Source: Nocardioides gansuensis (GTDB lineage: Bacteria > Actinomycetota > Actinomycetes > Propionibacteriales > Nocardioidaceae). Taken from it: 64,000 bases of DNA. A program made the position numbers and the translations under genes. Positions 43,811 through 53,654 of this stretch are shown piece by piece. The notes beneath the pieces were generated by a model. It was not told where the DNA came from. It saw only the letters and a list, made by a program, of their open reading frames with translations, and did no database searches. Every line of letters starts with the position of its first letter. Positions within the stretch are counted from its first letter, which is position 1. Where the stretch lies: positions 186,001 through 250,000 of the forward strand of contig NZ_QDGZ01000004.1 of the NCBI RefSeq assembly GCF_003076135.1. Reading direction: 5' to 3'.

Positions 43811-45234
43811 GGATTCCCGTTCCCGACGAGCTACTGCCAGCCGACCAGCTGGGCAGCACCCACTTCATCGGCATCGGCGGCGCGGGCCTGTCCGCGATCG
43901 CCCGGATCATGGCCGCCCGTGGACTGCCCGTCACCGGCAGCGACGACCAGGACACCCCGTTCCTCCCCGCCCTGCGCGAGCTCGGGGTCACCTGCCACCT
44001 CGGCTACGACCCGGCCCACCTCGGCGACGCCGACACCGTCGTCGTCACCACGGCCGCCCGCGAGGACAACCCCGAGGTCGTCGAGGCGCGGCGCCGAGGG
44101 CTGCGGCTGTTGCCCCGCTCCGCCGGCCTGGCGGCGGTGATGGCCGGCCAGCGGGTGCTCGCCGTGGCCGGCACCCACGGCAAGACCACCACGACCGGGC
44201 TGCTGACGAGTGCCCTGCTCGCGGCCGGTGCCCACCCGACGTACGCCGTCGGGGGCGTGCTGACCGCCACCGGTCGCAACGCCGACGCGGGCTCCGACGA
44301 CCTCTTCGTCGCCGAGGCCGACGAGAGCGACGGCGCCTTCCTGGTCTACCGCCCGCACGCGGCGATCGTGACCAACGTCGAGGCCGACCACCTCGACAAC
44401 TGGGGCACGGAGGAGGCCTACCGCCAGGCGTTCGACGACTTCGCCGCGACTCTCGACCGGGACGGCTTCCTGGTCTGCTGCGCCGACGACGAGGGCGCCG
44501 CGGCCCTCGCCGCTTCGGCGCGCGCCGCCGGGCTCGAGACCATCACCGTGGGGGAGTCCGAGGGGTGCGACCTGCGAGCGGTGGACCCGGTCTTCGAGGG
44601 CAGTACGTCGCGCTGCCGGGTCGTCCGGGGCGGCCGCGACCTCGGCGAGCTCAGGCTCGCGATCCCGGGCCGGCACTACCTCCTCGACGCGCTGGCCGCG
44701 CTCGCGATGGGCCTGCGCCTTGGCTTCTCCTTCGACGACCTCGTCCTCGGGCTGGCCGGGTTCACCGGCACCGGACGGCGGATGGAGCTCAAGGGTGAGG
44801 CCGCCGGGGTGCGCGTCTACGACTCCTACGCCCACCACCCCGTCGAGATCGCCGGCGACCTCCAGGCAGCACGCTCGATCGTGGGGGAGGGGCAGCTCGT
44901 CGTCGCGTTCCAGCCCCACCTGGTGTCCCGGACGCGCATCTTCGGCACCCAGATGGGCGAGGCGCTCGGTGCCGCGGACGAGGTCGTGGTGCTCGACGTC
45001 TACCTCGCCCGCGAGGACGCCGACCCGGCGGTCACGGGTGCGCTCGTCGCCGGCGCCGTGCCCCTCCCGTCCGGGCAGGTCGCCTACGTCCCCGACTTCG
45101 ATGCCGTGCCGGCCGAGCTCGCGGCCCGCGCCCGCCCCGGAGACGTCGTGCTCACCCTCGGTGCCGGCAGCGTGACCCAGCTCGGCCCGCGCGTGCTCGA
45201 GCTGCTGCGAGAGGGCGCCGATGGCGCTCGCTGA
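43807..45234 (+). CDS. murC: UDP-MurNAc-L-alanine ligase
   Basis: A 475-residue Mur ligase that adds L-alanine to UDP-MurNAc. THFIGIGGAGLSAIARIM binds UDP, AGTHGKTTTTGLL is the ATP loop, EADESDGAFL and NVEADHLDNWG follow, and VYDSYAHHPVEI lies in the C-terminal domain. The GTG start overlaps murG; the end overlaps ftsQ by 14 bp. Confidence 0.95.
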   Translation: MRIPVPDELLPADQLGSTHFIGIGGAGLSAIARIMAARGLPVTGSDDQDTPFLPALRELGVTCHLGYDPAHLGDADTVVVTTAAREDNPEVVEARRRGLRLLPRSAGLAAVMAGQRVLAVAGTHGKTTTTGLLTSALLAAGAHPTYAVGGVLTATGRNADAGSDDLFVAEADESDGAFLVYRPHAAIVTNVEADHLDNWGTEEAYRQAFDDFAATLDRDGFLVCCADDEGAAALAASARAAGLETITVGESEGCDLRAVDPVFEGSTSRCRVVRGGRDLGELRLAIPGRHYLLDALAALAMGLRLGFSFDDLVLGLAGFTGTGRRMELKGEAAGVRVYDSYAHHPVEIAGDLQAARSIVGEGQLVVAFQPHLVSRTRIFGTQMGEALGAADEVVVLDVYLAREDADPAVTGALVAGAVPLPSGQVAYVPDFDAVPAELAARARPGDVVLTLGAGSVTQLGPRVLELLREGADGAR

Positions 45235-45994
45235 CCGCAGGTCGCAGTCCCGGGAGGACCCACGGGTCCGCGCCGAGCGGGTGACCCGTCAGCGGTTCGC
45301 GCGGCGACAGTGGCGTCGCAGGTGGATGTCGTGGAAGTACATCGTCGCCGCGCTGCTGCTGGTCGGCCTCGCCGTGGCGTCGGTCTGGGCGCTCTTCTTC
45401 TCGACGTGGCTGTCGGTCAAGGGCGTCGAGGTGCAGGGCAACCGGATCCTGACGACCCAGCGCGTGCTCGGCGTCGCTGCCGTGCCCGAGGGCGAGCAGC
45501 TGGCCCTCGTCGACCTCGACCGGGCGAGGCGACGGCTCGAGTCGCTGGCCGAGGTGCGCTCGGCCGACGTCACGCGCAGCTGGCCGGACAGGGTGCACAT
45601 CGAGGTCGAGGAGCGCACGGCCGTCGCCGTGGTCGAGCTGGGCGGCCGCCTCCGGGCGCTGGACCCCGAGGGGGTGGTGTTCCGGGAGTACAAGGCAGTC
45701 CCGAAGGGGATGCCGCGGGTGCGGCCGACCACCGCGACCGGCACGGACGCGCTCAAGGAGGCCGCGGGCGTCGTTGCCGCGCTGCCGGCCGACCTGGCGA
45801 AGCGGGTCGACCACCTCGCCGTCGAGACGATCGACCAGATCACCCTCGTTCTGCGCGACGGACGCGAGGTGCTCTGGGGGAGTGCGGACGAGTCGGAGCT
45901 CAAGGCGACCGTGCTCGAGGCGCTGCTGGCCGAGGCCGGTGAGGCCCGCAGCTTCGACGTCAGCGTCCCGGCCCACCCGACGTACCGCCCCTGA
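45221..45994 (+). CDS. ftsQ: Cell division protein FtsQ
   Basis: A 257-residue single-pass protein. A very basic cytoplasmic N-terminus (about 1-38) precedes one helix (about 40-62) and a POTRA domain ([40 protein letters not shown]). A beta domain with [23 protein letters not shown] follows. FtsQ scaffolds FtsL and FtsB at the septum. The start lies inside the end of murC. No ddl or ftsA accompanies it, as usual in actinobacteria. Confidence 0.92.
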   Translation: MALADRRSQSREDPRVRAERVTRQRFARRQWRRRWMSWKYIVAALLLVGLAVASVWALFFSTWLSVKGVEVQGNRILTTQRVLGVAAVPEGEQLALVDLDRARRRLESLAEVRSADVTRSWPDRVHIEVEERTAVAVVELGGRLRALDPEGVVFREYKAVPKGMPRVRPTTATGTDALKEAAGVVAALPADLAKRVDHLAVETIDQITLVLRDGREVLWGSADESELKATVLEALLAEAGEARSFDVSVPAHPTYRP

Positions 45995-46084
45995 TCCTGG
46001 GGCGCCGGCAACTTCTGCCGCGTGGTTGGGCGTGTCGGTTCACATCGACGAGGCGACGTGCCTATCGTCATGGCCAACGCGAGG

Positions 46085-46122
46085 TTGACATAACTATAAC
46101 CCTCAGGTTCACGGTTAGGGTT
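46085..46122 (+). promoter_or_regulatory. ftsZ promoter/operator region
   Basis: The AT-richest stretch of the cluster. It has TTGACA (46085-46090), TATAAC (46095-46100) and TAGGGT (46116-46121); spacings do not give one clear promoter, so more than one may exist. AACCCT (46098-46103) and AGGGTT (46117-46122) form a 6-bp inverted repeat with a 13-nt centre, a possible operator. The leader to the ftsZ GTG is about 90 nt. Confidence 0.5.
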
Positions 46123-46221
46123 CCGTGGCCGAAGGGAGTGGAGACCGAGCGACTTCCCCACCGATCAGCCCGACGTCCGGCAATCCCGCCGGACCCGATC
46201 CAGACGAGAGGCCCCGGAGCC

Positions 46222-47493
46222 GTGGCAGCTGCACAGAACTACCTAGCGATCATCAAGGTCGTGGGTATCGGTGGTGGTGGCGTCAACGCCGTCAACCGCA
46301 TGATCGAGGTCGGCCTCAGGGGCGTCGAGTTCATCGCGATCAACACCGACGCCCAGGCCCTGCTCATGAGCGACGCCGACGTCAAGCTCGACATCGGCCG
46401 TGAGCTCACCCGTGGTCTCGGTGCCGGCGCCAACCCCGAGGTGGGTGCCAAGGCGGCCGAGGACCACGCCGACGAGATCGAAGAGGTCCTCAAGGGCGCC
46501 GACATGGTCTTCGTGACCGCGGGCGAGGGCGGCGGCACCGGCACCGGTGGTGCGCCCGTCGTGGCCCGCATCGCCCGCTCCCTGGGCGCCCTGACCATCG
46601 GTGTCGTGACGCGCCCCTTCGCCTTCGAGGGCCGCCGTCGCGCCAACTCCGCGGAGGAGGGCATCTCCCAGCTCCGCGAAGAGGTCGACACCCTCATCGT
46701 CATCCCCAACGACCGCCTGCTGTCGATCAGCGACCGCAGTGTCTCGATGCTCGACGCCTTCAAGCAGGCCGACCAGGTGCTGCTGCAGGGTGTCTCCGGC
46801 ATCACCGACCTGATCACCACCCCCGGCCTGATCAACCTCGACTTCGCCGACGTGAAGTCGGTGATGGCCAACGCCGGCTCCGCGCTGATGGGCATCGGCT
46901 CGGCCCGGGGCGAGGACCGGGCCGTCCAGGCCGCCGAGATGGCCGTCTCCAGCCCGCTGCTCGAGGCGAGCATCGAGGGTGCCTACGGCGTCCTGCTGTC
47001 CATCGCCGGTGGCTCCGACCTGGGCCTCTTCGAGATCAACGAGGCGGCCGCCCTGGTCAGCCAGGCCGCCCACGCCGACGCCAACATCATCTTCGGCGCG
47101 ACCATCGACGACGCGCTCGGCGACGAGGTGCGGGTGACCGTCATCGCCGCCGGCTTCGACGGGGGCATGCCCAAGCGTCGCCAGGACGGCGGCAACGCCC
47201 TGCGGCCGAACGTCCCGGTGCAGACGCCGGTGCAGACGCAGGAGCAGACCCGGGCCGCGGCCCAGCCGGCTGCCCCGCAGCGGGCGGCGGCTCCCGAGGC
47301 CGCGCGCCCGGTGGTGCAGTCGCGTCCGGCGCCCCAGGCTGCCCCCGCCCAGGGGAGCGGCCAGGGGAACGGCCAGGGCAGCCAGCCCGGGGCCGCGTCG
47401 GGTGGCCAGGCGCCGTCCCAGCAGCCGCCGCGCCAGCCGCGGCAGGTGCAGTTCGACGACGATGACCTCGACGTGCCCGACTTCCTCAAGTAA
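46222..47493 (+). CDS. ftsZ: Cell division GTPase FtsZ
   Basis: A 423-residue tubulin homolog that forms the Z ring. [17 protein letters not shown] leads the GTP domain, the tubulin signature GGGTGTG is at 103-109, and NTDAQALL and the T7-like [14 protein letters not shown] follow. A Gln/Pro/Ala-rich linker (about 320-405) ends in the acidic tail [12 protein letters not shown] that partners such as SepF and FtsW bind. GTG 46222 is preferred to an upstream ATG because homologs start near AAxQNYLAxIKVVG; GAGAGG lies about 10 nt upstream. It has its own promoter region. Confidence 0.97.
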   Translation: MAAAQNYLAIIKVVGIGGGGVNAVNRMIEVGLRGVEFIAINTDAQALLMSDADVKLDIGRELTRGLGAGANPEVGAKAAEDHADEIEEVLKGADMVFVTAGEGGGTGTGGAPVVARIARSLGALTIGVVTRPFAFEGRRRANSAEEGISQLREEVDTLIVIPNDRLLSISDRSVSMLDAFKQADQVLLQGVSGITDLITTPGLINLDFADVKSVMANAGSALMGIGSARGEDRAVQAAEMAVSSPLLEASIEGAYGVLLSIAGGSDLGLFEINEAAALVSQAAHADANIIFGATIDDALGDEVRVTVIAAGFDGGMPKRRQDGGNALRPNVPVQTPVQTQEQTRAAAQPAAPQRAAAPEAARPVVQSRPAPQAAPAQGSGQGNGQGSQPGAASGGQAPSQQPPRQPRQVQFDDDDLDVPDFLK

Positions 47494-47496
47494 GCG

Positions 47497-48186
47497 GTGT
47501 TCTGGTTCCGAGACCATCGTGAGGGCGACGTCCGCGTGGACGTCGCCTTCACTGACGCATCCCTGGACGTGAAGGGGCTCCAGCCCTGCTTCCCGGCCGA
47601 GCTCACGCGGATGGAAGAGGCCTGCGGGGTGCGCTTCGCCCGCCTGCACCAGGTGCACGGCGACGACGTCGTCGCCGTCGACGCGCCGGGTCCCGAGCCG
47701 ACCAGCGACGACATCCCGACCGGCGACGCCCTCGTCACCGGATCACGCGGCGTCGGCCTGATGGTCCGGGTCGCCGACTGCGTCCCCGTCCTGCTCGCCG
47801 ATCCCCGTGCCGGCCTCGTGGGCGCGGTGCACGCGGGCCGGCCCGGACTCACCCTCGACGTCACCACCCGCACGGTGGAGCAGCTGCGCGCCCGGGGCGC
47901 GGCCGACCTGGTCGCCTGGGTCGGGCCACGCGTCTGCGGCCGCTGCTACGAGGTGCCCGCGGCGATGCGCGCCGAGGTCACCGCCCTCGTCCCCGCGGCG
48001 TACGCCACCACCTCGTGGGGCACCCCGGCGCTCGACATCGGCGCCGGTGTGCGCAGCCAGCTCGAGAAGGCCGGCGTCGAGGTGGTCGACGTGGGTGGCT
48101 GCACGCGCGAGGAGCCGGCCCTCCACTCCTACCGGCGCGACGGCGCCCGGGCGGGCCGCCTGGCGGGGCTGGTGTGGATCTCGTGA
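47497..48186 (+). CDS. pgeF: Peptidoglycan-editing/laccase-domain protein (YfiH)
   Basis: A 229-residue YfiH-family protein. Metal-site blocks are RLHQVHGDDV, VADCVPVLLADP and VGAVHAGRPG, with a late GGCTREEPALHSYRRDG. Homologs remove wrongly inserted L-serine from peptidoglycan precursors or show laccase-like purine nucleosidase activity. It starts 3 bp after ftsZ with GTG and overlaps yggS by 4 bp. Confidence 0.9.
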   Translation: MFWFRDHREGDVRVDVAFTDASLDVKGLQPCFPAELTRMEEACGVRFARLHQVHGDDVVAVDAPGPEPTSDDIPTGDALVTGSRGVGLMVRVADCVPVLLADPRAGLVGAVHAGRPGLTLDVTTRTVEQLRARGAADLVAWVGPRVCGRCYEVPAAMRAEVTALVPAAYATTSWGTPALDIGAGVRSQLEKAGVEVVDVGGCTREEPALHSYRRDGARAGRLAGLVWIS

Positions 48187-48881
48187 CCCGCGCCGACGAG
48201 ATCGCGGCCAACCTCGACGCCGTACGCCGCCGCATCGCCGCCGCCTGCGACGCAGCCGGCCGCGCGGGCGACGACGTGCGGCTGGTGGTCGTCACCAAGT
48301 TCTTCCCCGCCAGCGACGTGCGGATCCTCGCCGGGCTCGGCGTGACCGACGTGGGGGAGAACCGCCACCAGGAGGCCGCCGCGAAGGCCGCCGAGTGCGC
48401 CGACCTCGACGTCCGATGGCACTTCGTCGGCGGCCTGCAGAGCAACAAGGCGGCCGCCGTGGCGTCGTACGCCGACGTCGTCGAGTCCGTCGACCGCGCC
48501 AAGCTGGTGCCGGGGCTCTCGCGGGGCGCGCACGAGCGGTCCCACGAGATCGACGTGCTGCTGCAGGTCAGCCTCGACCCACCGGGGCGCGAGGGGCGAG
48601 CCGGTGCGGACCCCGACGAGCTCGACGCCCTGGCCGCGGCGGTGGAGACCGCCGGCGGGCTGCGCCTGCGGGGGCTGATGGCGGTCGCGCCGTTGGGGGA
48701 GGACCCGGCCGCGGCCTTCGCCCGGCTGGCCCGGATCCGGGCGCAGTTCCTGGAGTCCCGGCCCTGCGCCGACGTGCTCTCGGCGGGCATGAGCGGCGAC
48801 CTGGAGCACGCGATCCGGCACGGCGCGACACACGTGCGCGTCGGCAGCGCGGTCCTCGGTCCGAGGCCCCGGATCAAGTAG
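48183..48881 (+). CDS. YggS-family pyridoxal-phosphate homeostasis protein
   Basis: A 232-residue single-domain alanine-racemase-fold protein that holds PLP and balances B6 and amino acid pools. Lys39 (VVVTKFFP) should bind [15 protein letters not shown] and [12 protein letters not shown] follow, and [28 protein letters not shown] binds the phosphate. Start GTG 48183 overlaps the pgeF stop. The arrangement ftsZ-yfiH-yggS-sepF is conserved in actinobacteria. Confidence 0.93.
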   Translation: MTRADEIAANLDAVRRRIAAACDAAGRAGDDVRLVVVTKFFPASDVRILAGLGVTDVGENRHQEAAAKAAECADLDVRWHFVGGLQSNKAAAVASYADVVESVDRAKLVPGLSRGAHERSHEIDVLLQVSLDPPGREGRAGADPDELDALAAAVETAGGLRLRGLMAVAPLGEDPAAAFARLARIRAQFLESRPCADVLSAGMSGDLEHAIRHGATHVRVGSAVLGPRPRIK

Positions 48882-48951
48882 TGTCCTTGAGCAGACGTAC
48901 CCATCCCCACCAGGCGCCGACCGGTGCCCGGCAAATCGGAGGACAAGTGTC

Positions 48952-49443
48952 ATGAGCGGCGCGATGCGCAAGATCGGCGAGTACCTCGGCCTGCTCGAGG
49001 ACACCGGCCAGTACGACGACCTCGACGGCGACTACGACACCAGCCAGCAGGACGCCGTCGACCAGCGGCCGGCCCCCGTGTCCCGGGACCGCCGCCCCGC
49101 CCCCGTGTCCGACCTTTCCGAGCGCCGCCGCCCGGCCTCGGTCCAGCCTGGAGTCGTTGCCGAGTTGAGCCGCATCACCACCCTCCACCCCCGCAACTAC
49201 AACGAGGCCCGCCTCGTCGGGGAGAACTACCGCGACGGCACGCCCGTGATCATGAACCTCTCGGAGATGGACGACCAGGACGCCAAGCGCCTCGTCGACT
49301 TCGCCGCCGGCCTGATCTTCGCGACGCGTGGCTCGATCGAGCGCGTGACCAACAAGGTCTTCCTGCTATCCCCGCCCAACGTCACGGTGGCAGCGGAGGA
49401 CAAGGAACGCATCGCCGAGGGCGGCTTCTTCAACCAGAGCTGA
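48952..49443 (+). CDS. sepF: Cell division protein SepF
   Basis: A 163-residue FtsZ membrane anchor. The amphipathic N-terminus ([17 protein letters not shown]) should bind membrane, followed by an acidic/Arg linker (to about residue 70) and the dimeric SepF core ([54 protein letters not shown]). In actinobacteria SepF replaces FtsA as anchor. A GGAGGACA site precedes the ATG. Confidence 0.95.
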   Translation: MSGAMRKIGEYLGLLEDTGQYDDLDGDYDTSQQDAVDQRPAPVSRDRRPAPVSDLSERRRPASVQPGVVAELSRITTLHPRNYNEARLVGENYRDGTPVIMNLSEMDDQDAKRLVDFAAGLIFATRGSIERVTNKVFLLSPPNVTVAAEDKERIAEGGFFNQS

Positions 49444-49450
49444 GTCCCGC

Positions 49451-49744
49451 ATGGCAGCCGTCGGCTCGATCCTCTACACACTGATCTGGGTGTTCATCGC
49501 CCTGCTCTGGATCCGGTTCATCGTGGACTGGGTGCAGGTCTTCGCGCGCCAGTGGACCCCGCACGGGCCGCTCCTGGTGGTCCTCGAGGGCGTCTACACC
49601 GCCACCGACCCGCCCATCAAGGCGCTCCGGAAGGTGATCCCACCCCTCCGGCTCGGCTCGTTCGCGCTCGACCTGAGCTTCCTGCTCGTCATGGTCGCCG
49701 CCTACCTCATGCTGCGGGTCGTCGCGACCACGATGCTCGGCTGA
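49451..49744 (+). CDS. YggT-family membrane protein
   Basis: A 97-residue protein with two hydrophobic segments (about 6-26 and 70-90) separated by the YggT loop (VFARQWTPHGPLLVVLEGVYTATDPPIKALRKVIPPLRLG). The DPPI/PxR pattern marks the family, whose function is unclear. It lies 7 bp after sepF in the same unit, equivalent to Rv2146c. Confidence 0.88.
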   Translation: MAAVGSILYTLIWVFIALLWIRFIVDWVQVFARQWTPHGPLLVVLEGVYTATDPPIKALRKVIPPLRLGSFALDLSFLLVMVAAYLMLRVVATTMLG

Positions 49745-49771
49745 ACCGGCCTGCCCCCCGGCCCCCATGGG

Positions 49772-49789
49772 GCGCCCCGCTTGGGGCGC
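49772..49789 (+). terminator. GC hairpin after yggT gene
   Basis: GCGCCCC-GCTT-GGGGCGC, a perfect 7-bp stem 28 bp after the stop. No T-run follows. It separates the sepF-yggT unit from the wag31 promoter (TATTGT at 49814-49819 is a possible -10). Confidence 0.55.
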
Positions 49790-49873
49790 TCACGGAGTGG
49801 CAGGATGGGACGCTATTGTTCGATGGAAGTTCCAACCCCCTAGGTTTTCCGACGAAAGTGAATGGGTGAGGTC

Positions 49874-50635
49874 ATGCCGCTGACGCCTGAGGACGTGAGC
49901 AACAAGCGCTTTACTCCCGTCCGTCTCCGTGAGGGATACGACATGGGTGAGGTCGACCAGTTCCTCGACGAGGTCGAGGCCGAGCTGGCGCGACTGACCC
50001 AGGAGAACGACGACCTCCGGGCCAAGCTCGCGGCCGCCCAGACCGGCGCCCCCGTCCCGGCTCCCCAGGTGGCGAAGCCGGTCGAGAAGGTCGAGCCGGA
50101 GCCCGCGCCGAAGCCGGCTCCCGAGCCCGTCGCCGCCGTCGCGTCCGCGCCCACCGCGGCCGGTGCGGTGGAGACGATCAGGGTGCAGACCGTGCCCGAG
50201 GCGTCCAACGCCGCGGCCCGCCTGCTCGAGATCGCCACGCGCAACGCCGACGAGCTCGTCAACGAGGCCAAGAACGAGGCCGACAGCATCGTCGGTTCCG
50301 CCCGCACCAAGGCCGAGCGCCTCGAGGCCGAGGCCAAGGCCAAGTCGGACAAGCTCGAGGCCGATGCCCGCCAGCGCGCCCAGATGCTCGACTCCGAGAC
50401 CGCCGAGCGCCGCCAGCAGATGTTCGGCGACCTCGAGAGGGAGCGCGACAAGCTCAGCAGCGAGGTCGAGACACTCCGCTCGTTCGAGCGCGAATACCGC
50501 TCCCGCCTCAAGAGCTACTTCACGCAGCAGCTCGAGGCGCTCGAGGGCTCGTCCACCGAGTCGCAGATGGCGGGCGACGGCTCGACGCCCGCTCCGAAGC
50601 GACTGCGCTCGATCCTCGGCGAGGACGACAGCTGA
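49874..50635 (+). CDS. wag31: DivIVA/Wag31 polar growth protein
   Basis: A 253-residue DivIVA homolog that marks poles and directs peptidoglycan synthesis. The N-terminal membrane-binding domain (MPLTPEDVSNKRFTPVRLREGYDMGEVDQFLDEVEAEL) leads to a Pro/Ala/Glu linker (about 55-105). A long C-terminal coiled-coil rich in Glu, Lys and Ala follows, and it ends PKRLRSILGEDDS. ATG 49874 is preferred over one 12 bp upstream because homologs start MPLTP and GGTGAGG lies just before it. PknA/PknB-type kinases phosphorylate its relatives. Confidence 0.95.
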   Translation: MPLTPEDVSNKRFTPVRLREGYDMGEVDQFLDEVEAELARLTQENDDLRAKLAAAQTGAPVPAPQVAKPVEKVEPEPAPKPAPEPVAAVASAPTAAGAVETIRVQTVPEASNAAARLLEIATRNADELVNEAKNEADSIVGSARTKAERLEAEAKAKSDKLEADARQRAQMLDSETAERRQQMFGDLERERDKLSSEVETLRSFEREYRSRLKSYFTQQLEALEGSSTESQMAGDGSTPAPKRLRSILGEDDS

Positions 50636-50653
50636 CACAGCACGCACGACGAC

Positions 50654-50690
50654 GGCCGGCCCCGTGGAGGGTCGGCCTTCGTGCTTTCCC
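50654..50690 (+). terminator. Intrinsic-type terminator after wag31
   Basis: A 9-bp stem (50654-50662 with 50669-50677, one G-T pair) and 6-nt loop, then a T-rich tail (TTCGTGCTTTCC), 18 bp after the wag31 stop. It closes the dcw cluster. Confidence 0.7.
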
Positions 50691-50832
50691 GACCCGGGCG
50701 GCACGGCGCGGCGGCCGCCGTCGTCGTGTCAGGGGTGTGCCGGTGTTTGAGTGGGGAGGGGGCAGGGGCTAACCTCCCTGCCACCGTGTGGCCTCGGCCA
50801 CCCCGCATGGCCCTGTTGAGGAGGCCCACCCG

Positions 50833-51708
50833 ATGGCTCGCTCCACACGCAAGTCCCTGGCCGGCAATGCTGCCGCCGCGGCCAAAAAGGTGATCGGCCG
50901 CCGCAGCAGCCGCCGGGACGGTTCGGAGCAGCCCGCGGCCCTCTCGGCCACGTCTGCCAAGACCGTCGCCAAGAAGACGTCCGCCACGAAGAAGGGGTCG
51001 CCCGCGAAGAAGGCGGCGCCCGCGAAGAAGGCGGCGCCCGCGAAGAAGGCGGCGCCCGCGAAGAAGGCGGCGGCCGCGAAGAAGCCGGCCGCGAAGAGGA
51101 CCCCGGCGACGAAGGCGCCCGCCGCGAAGGCGCCGGCGAAGAAGGCGGCGCCCGCCAAGAAGACCGCCACCAAGGCGGCGCCGGCGAAGAAGACCACGAA
51201 GACCCCAGCGAAGACCCCAGCGAAGAAGGCAGTGCCGGTGAAGAAGACCACGACCGCCCAGGCCCCCGCCACCAAGGCACCATCGGCCCGGAAGGCCACG
51301 AAGAAGGCACCCGCCTCCGCTCTGGTCGTCAAGGACGACGAGAGCGCGTGGACCAAGGCCGAGCTCGACGAGGTGGTCGCCGAGCTCACCACCCACCACG
51401 ACCGGCTCAAGGCCCTGATCGACGACGCCGAGCGCGAGCTGGCCGGCCTGATGCGCGACGCCGGCGACGGCGCCGGCCACGACCAGGCCGACATGGGCGC
51501 GACCAGCTTCGAGCGCGACCACGAGCTCACGGTCGTCAACAACGAGCGCGACATGCTGGCCCAGGTCGAGCGGGCGCTGGGACACATCCACGACGGCACC
51601 TACGGCGTCTGCGAGTCCTGCGGCAACCCCATCGGCAAGATGCGGTTGATGGCGTTCCCGCGTGCCACACTGTGCCTGTCATGCAAGCAGCGCGAGGAGC
51701 GTCGCTGA
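50833..51708 (+). CDS. DksA/TraR zinc-finger protein with H1-like basic tail
   Basis: A 291-residue protein. The first ~170 residues are Lys/Ala/Pro-rich, including AAPAKK repeats like a histone-H1 tail. The last ~110 form a DksA/TraR unit: coiled-coil ([27 protein letters not shown]), then [29 protein letters not shown] with two CxxC pairs. DksA-type proteins enter the RNA polymerase secondary channel; the tail should bind DNA or acidic partners. The canonical DxxDxA coiled-coil tip is not evident. The ATG at 50833 has GAGGAGG upstream. lspA starts inside its last 28 bases. Confidence 0.85.
   Translation: MARSTRKSLAGNAAAAAKKVIGRRSSRRDGSEQPAALSATSAKTVAKKTSATKKGSPAKKAAPAKKAAPAKKAAPAKKAAAAKKPAAKRTPATKAPAAKAPAKKAAPAKKTATKAAPAKKTTKTPAKTPAKKAVPVKKTTTAQAPATKAPSARKATKKAPASALVVKDDESAWTKAELDEVVAELTTHHDRLKALIDDAERELAGLMRDAGDGAGHDQADMGATSFERDHELTVVNNERDMLAQVERALGHIHDGTYGVCESCGNPIGKMRLMAFPRATLCLSCKQREERR
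51001..51072 (+). repeat. Four perfect 18-bp coding repeats
   Basis: CCCGCGAAGAAGGCGGCG is repeated four times without change (51001, 51019, 51037, 51055), encoding PAKKAA blocks in the DksA-type protein. Copy number is likely to vary between strains. Confidence 0.85.
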
Positions 51709-52235
51709 CCACCAGCGACCCGGCCACCACGACCGCTCCGACGCGACCCCGGCGGGCGCGTGCGATCTTCGGGCTCGTCGCCCTCGCGGCGTACGTCGCG
51801 GACCTCGCGAGCAAGCAGTGGGCGCTCTCGGCCCTCGCCGACCGCGACATCCACGCCGTCGGCGACCTGCTCGTCTTCCACCTGACCCACAACCCGGGGG
51901 CGGCCTTCAGCACGGGCGCGGAGTTCACGGTCGTGTTCAGCAGCCTGTCGATCGTGGCGGTGCTGGTGGTGCTCTGGGTGGTCAGGAAGGTGGGGAGTCC
52001 GCTGTGGGCGCTGGCCCTGGGCCTGCTCCTCGGCGGTGTCGGCGGCAATCTCACCGACCGGCTGGTGCGGGACCCGGGCCCGATGCGCGGCCACGTGGTC
52101 GACTTCCTGATGCTGCCCCACTGGCCGGTCTTCAACATCGCCGACATGTGCATCAACGCGGCCGCCGTGCTGATCGTCGTGCAGACCTTCCGGGGCATGC
52201 AGGTCGACGGCCGGCGCGTGGAGCCCCACCGATGA
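51681..52235 (+). CDS. lspA: Lipoprotein signal peptidase
   Basis: A 184-residue aspartic membrane protease that cuts signal peptides from diacylated prolipoproteins. It has four helices, and the catalytic Asp residues lie in [22 protein letters not shown] and FNIADMCIN. The ATG at 51681 lies within the dksA-like gene (28-bp overlap) without a clear ribosome site, so coupling is likely. The stop overlaps the rluD start (ATGA). Confidence 0.92.
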   Translation: MQAARGASLTTSDPATTTAPTRPRRARAIFGLVALAAYVADLASKQWALSALADRDIHAVGDLLVFHLTHNPGAAFSTGAEFTVVFSSLSIVAVLVVLWVVRKVGSPLWALALGLLLGGVGGNLTDRLVRDPGPMRGHVVDFLMLPHWPVFNIADMCINAAAVLIVVQTFRGMQVDGRRVEPHR

Positions 52236-53170
52236 GCAGCTTCGCCGACCATCGCACGGTCCTGGTGCCCGAGGGCCTGGCCGGCGAGCGCGTGGACGCC
52301 GCGATGGCCCGGATGTTCGGCTTCTCCCGCAGCCGCGCGGCCGACCTGATCGCCCAGGGGCTCGTCGAGGTCGACGGCTCGGCTGTCAGCAAGAGCGACC
52401 GCGTCGAGCCGGGCGCCATGCTCGACGTGAGGATCCCGGTCGAGACCGACCCCCTCGAGGTGGTCCCAGAGATCGTCGAGGGCATCAAGATCATCCACGA
52501 CGACGACGCCCTCGTGGTGATCGACAAGCCCGTCGGCGTCGCGGTCCACCCCAGCCCCGGCTGGTCCGGCCCCACCGTGGTCGGCCACCTGGCCGGCGCA
52601 GGCTTCCGCATCTCGACGAGCGGTGCCAAGGAGCGCGAGGGCATCGTCCAGCGCCTCGACGTCGGCACGTCCGGGGTCATGGTGATCGCGAAGTCGGAGC
52701 ACTCCTACTCCGTGCTCAAGAACGCCTTCCGCCACCGCACCGTCGACAAGACCTACCACGCCCTCGTGCAGGGCCATCCCGACCCGCTCAGCGGCACCGT
52801 CGACGCCCCGATCGGCCGCCACCCGAAGTTCGACTACAAGTTCGCCGTGATGGGCGACGGCCGGCACAGCGTCACGCACTACGAGACGCTCGAGGCCCAC
52901 CGCTTCGCCAGCCTGCTCGAGATCCACCTCGAGACGGGTCGCACCCACCAGATCCGCGTGCACATGGCGGCGCTCAAGCATCCGTGCGTCGGCGACATCA
53001 CCTACGGCGCAGACCCGGTGCTCGCCAAGCGGGTGGGCCTGGAGCGCCAGTGGCTGCACGCCGTGAAGCTCGGCTTCGAGCACCCCGACTCGGGTGACTA
53101 CGTCGAGTACGAGTCCAGCTATCCCGCCGACCTCGCCCAGGCGCTCGAGGTCATCCGCAACGCCCACTGA
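52232..53170 (+). CDS. rluD: RluA-family pseudouridine synthase
   Basis: A 312-residue enzyme. An S4 domain ([32 protein letters not shown]) precedes the catalytic domain with [18 protein letters not shown] (catalytic Asp in RLD), and [27 protein letters not shown] follows. RluD acts on 23S rRNA helix 69; the target here is inferred from the family. The lspA-rluD pair is widespread in bacteria. It is coupled to lspA. Confidence 0.9.
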   Translation: MSSFADHRTVLVPEGLAGERVDAAMARMFGFSRSRAADLIAQGLVEVDGSAVSKSDRVEPGAMLDVRIPVETDPLEVVPEIVEGIKIIHDDDALVVIDKPVGVAVHPSPGWSGPTVVGHLAGAGFRISTSGAKEREGIVQRLDVGTSGVMVIAKSEHSYSVLKNAFRHRTVDKTYHALVQGHPDPLSGTVDAPIGRHPKFDYKFAVMGDGRHSVTHYETLEAHRFASLLEIHLETGRTHQIRVHMAALKHPCVGDITYGADPVLAKRVGLERQWLHAVKLGFEHPDSGDYVEYESSYPADLAQALEVIRNAH

Positions 53171-53171
53171 C

Positions 53172-53654
53172 GTGCCTTCCTCCCACACCTCCCGCTCCGA
53201 CGTCCTGCTGGTCCCGGCGTCAGTCGACGAGCTGCCCGACGTCGCCGAGGTCTATCTCGAGGCGCGGGCCGCCGCCGAGGCCCTGGGAGCGTTCCCGCCC
53301 GGTGTCCACTCGCCTCACGAGGTGCGGGAGTGGGTGCGCTCGTGGGACCTGTCGACCCGCGAGGTCTGGATCGCGCTCCTCGACGACCAGCTGGTGGGCT
53401 TCGTCAACCTCACGACCACATGGCTCGACGGCCTCTACGTCGCGCCCTCGGCGCAAGGGGCGGGCATCGGGTCCGCGCTGCTCGATCTGGTGAAGGGGCT
53501 GCGGCCGGGTGGCTTCGGGCTCTGGGTCTTCGAGTGCAACACCCCGGCCCGGGAGTTCTACGCCCGCCACGGCCTGGTCGAGGTCGCCCGCACCGACGGC
53601 CGCGACAACGAGGAGCGGTCCCCGGACATCCACCTCGCGTGGCCGGGCAGCTGA
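53172..53654 (+). CDS. GNAT-family N-acetyltransferase
   Basis: A 160-residue protein. The acetyl-CoA site is LDGLYVAPSAQGAGIGSALLDLVKG (Q-x-x-G-x-G), followed by a beta-bulge and LWVFECNTPAREFYARHGLVEV, the usual end of GNAT folds. The acceptor is unknown. The GTG start lies 1 nt after the rluD stop, so it belongs to the lspA-rluD unit. Repeat array B begins directly at its TGA stop. Confidence 0.85.
   Translation: MPSSHTSRSDVLLVPASVDELPDVAEVYLEARAAAEALGAFPPGVHSPHEVREWVRSWDLSTREVWIALLDDQLVGFVNLTTTWLDGLYVAPSAQGAGIGSALLDLVKGLRPGGFGLWVFECNTPAREFYARHGLVEVARTDGRDNEERSPDIHLAWPGS

Noticed and set aside
46138..46221. Upstream ATG start for ftsZ
   Set aside because: The added 28 residues are Arg/Pro-rich and unlike any FtsZ N-terminus; GTG 46222 matches homologs.
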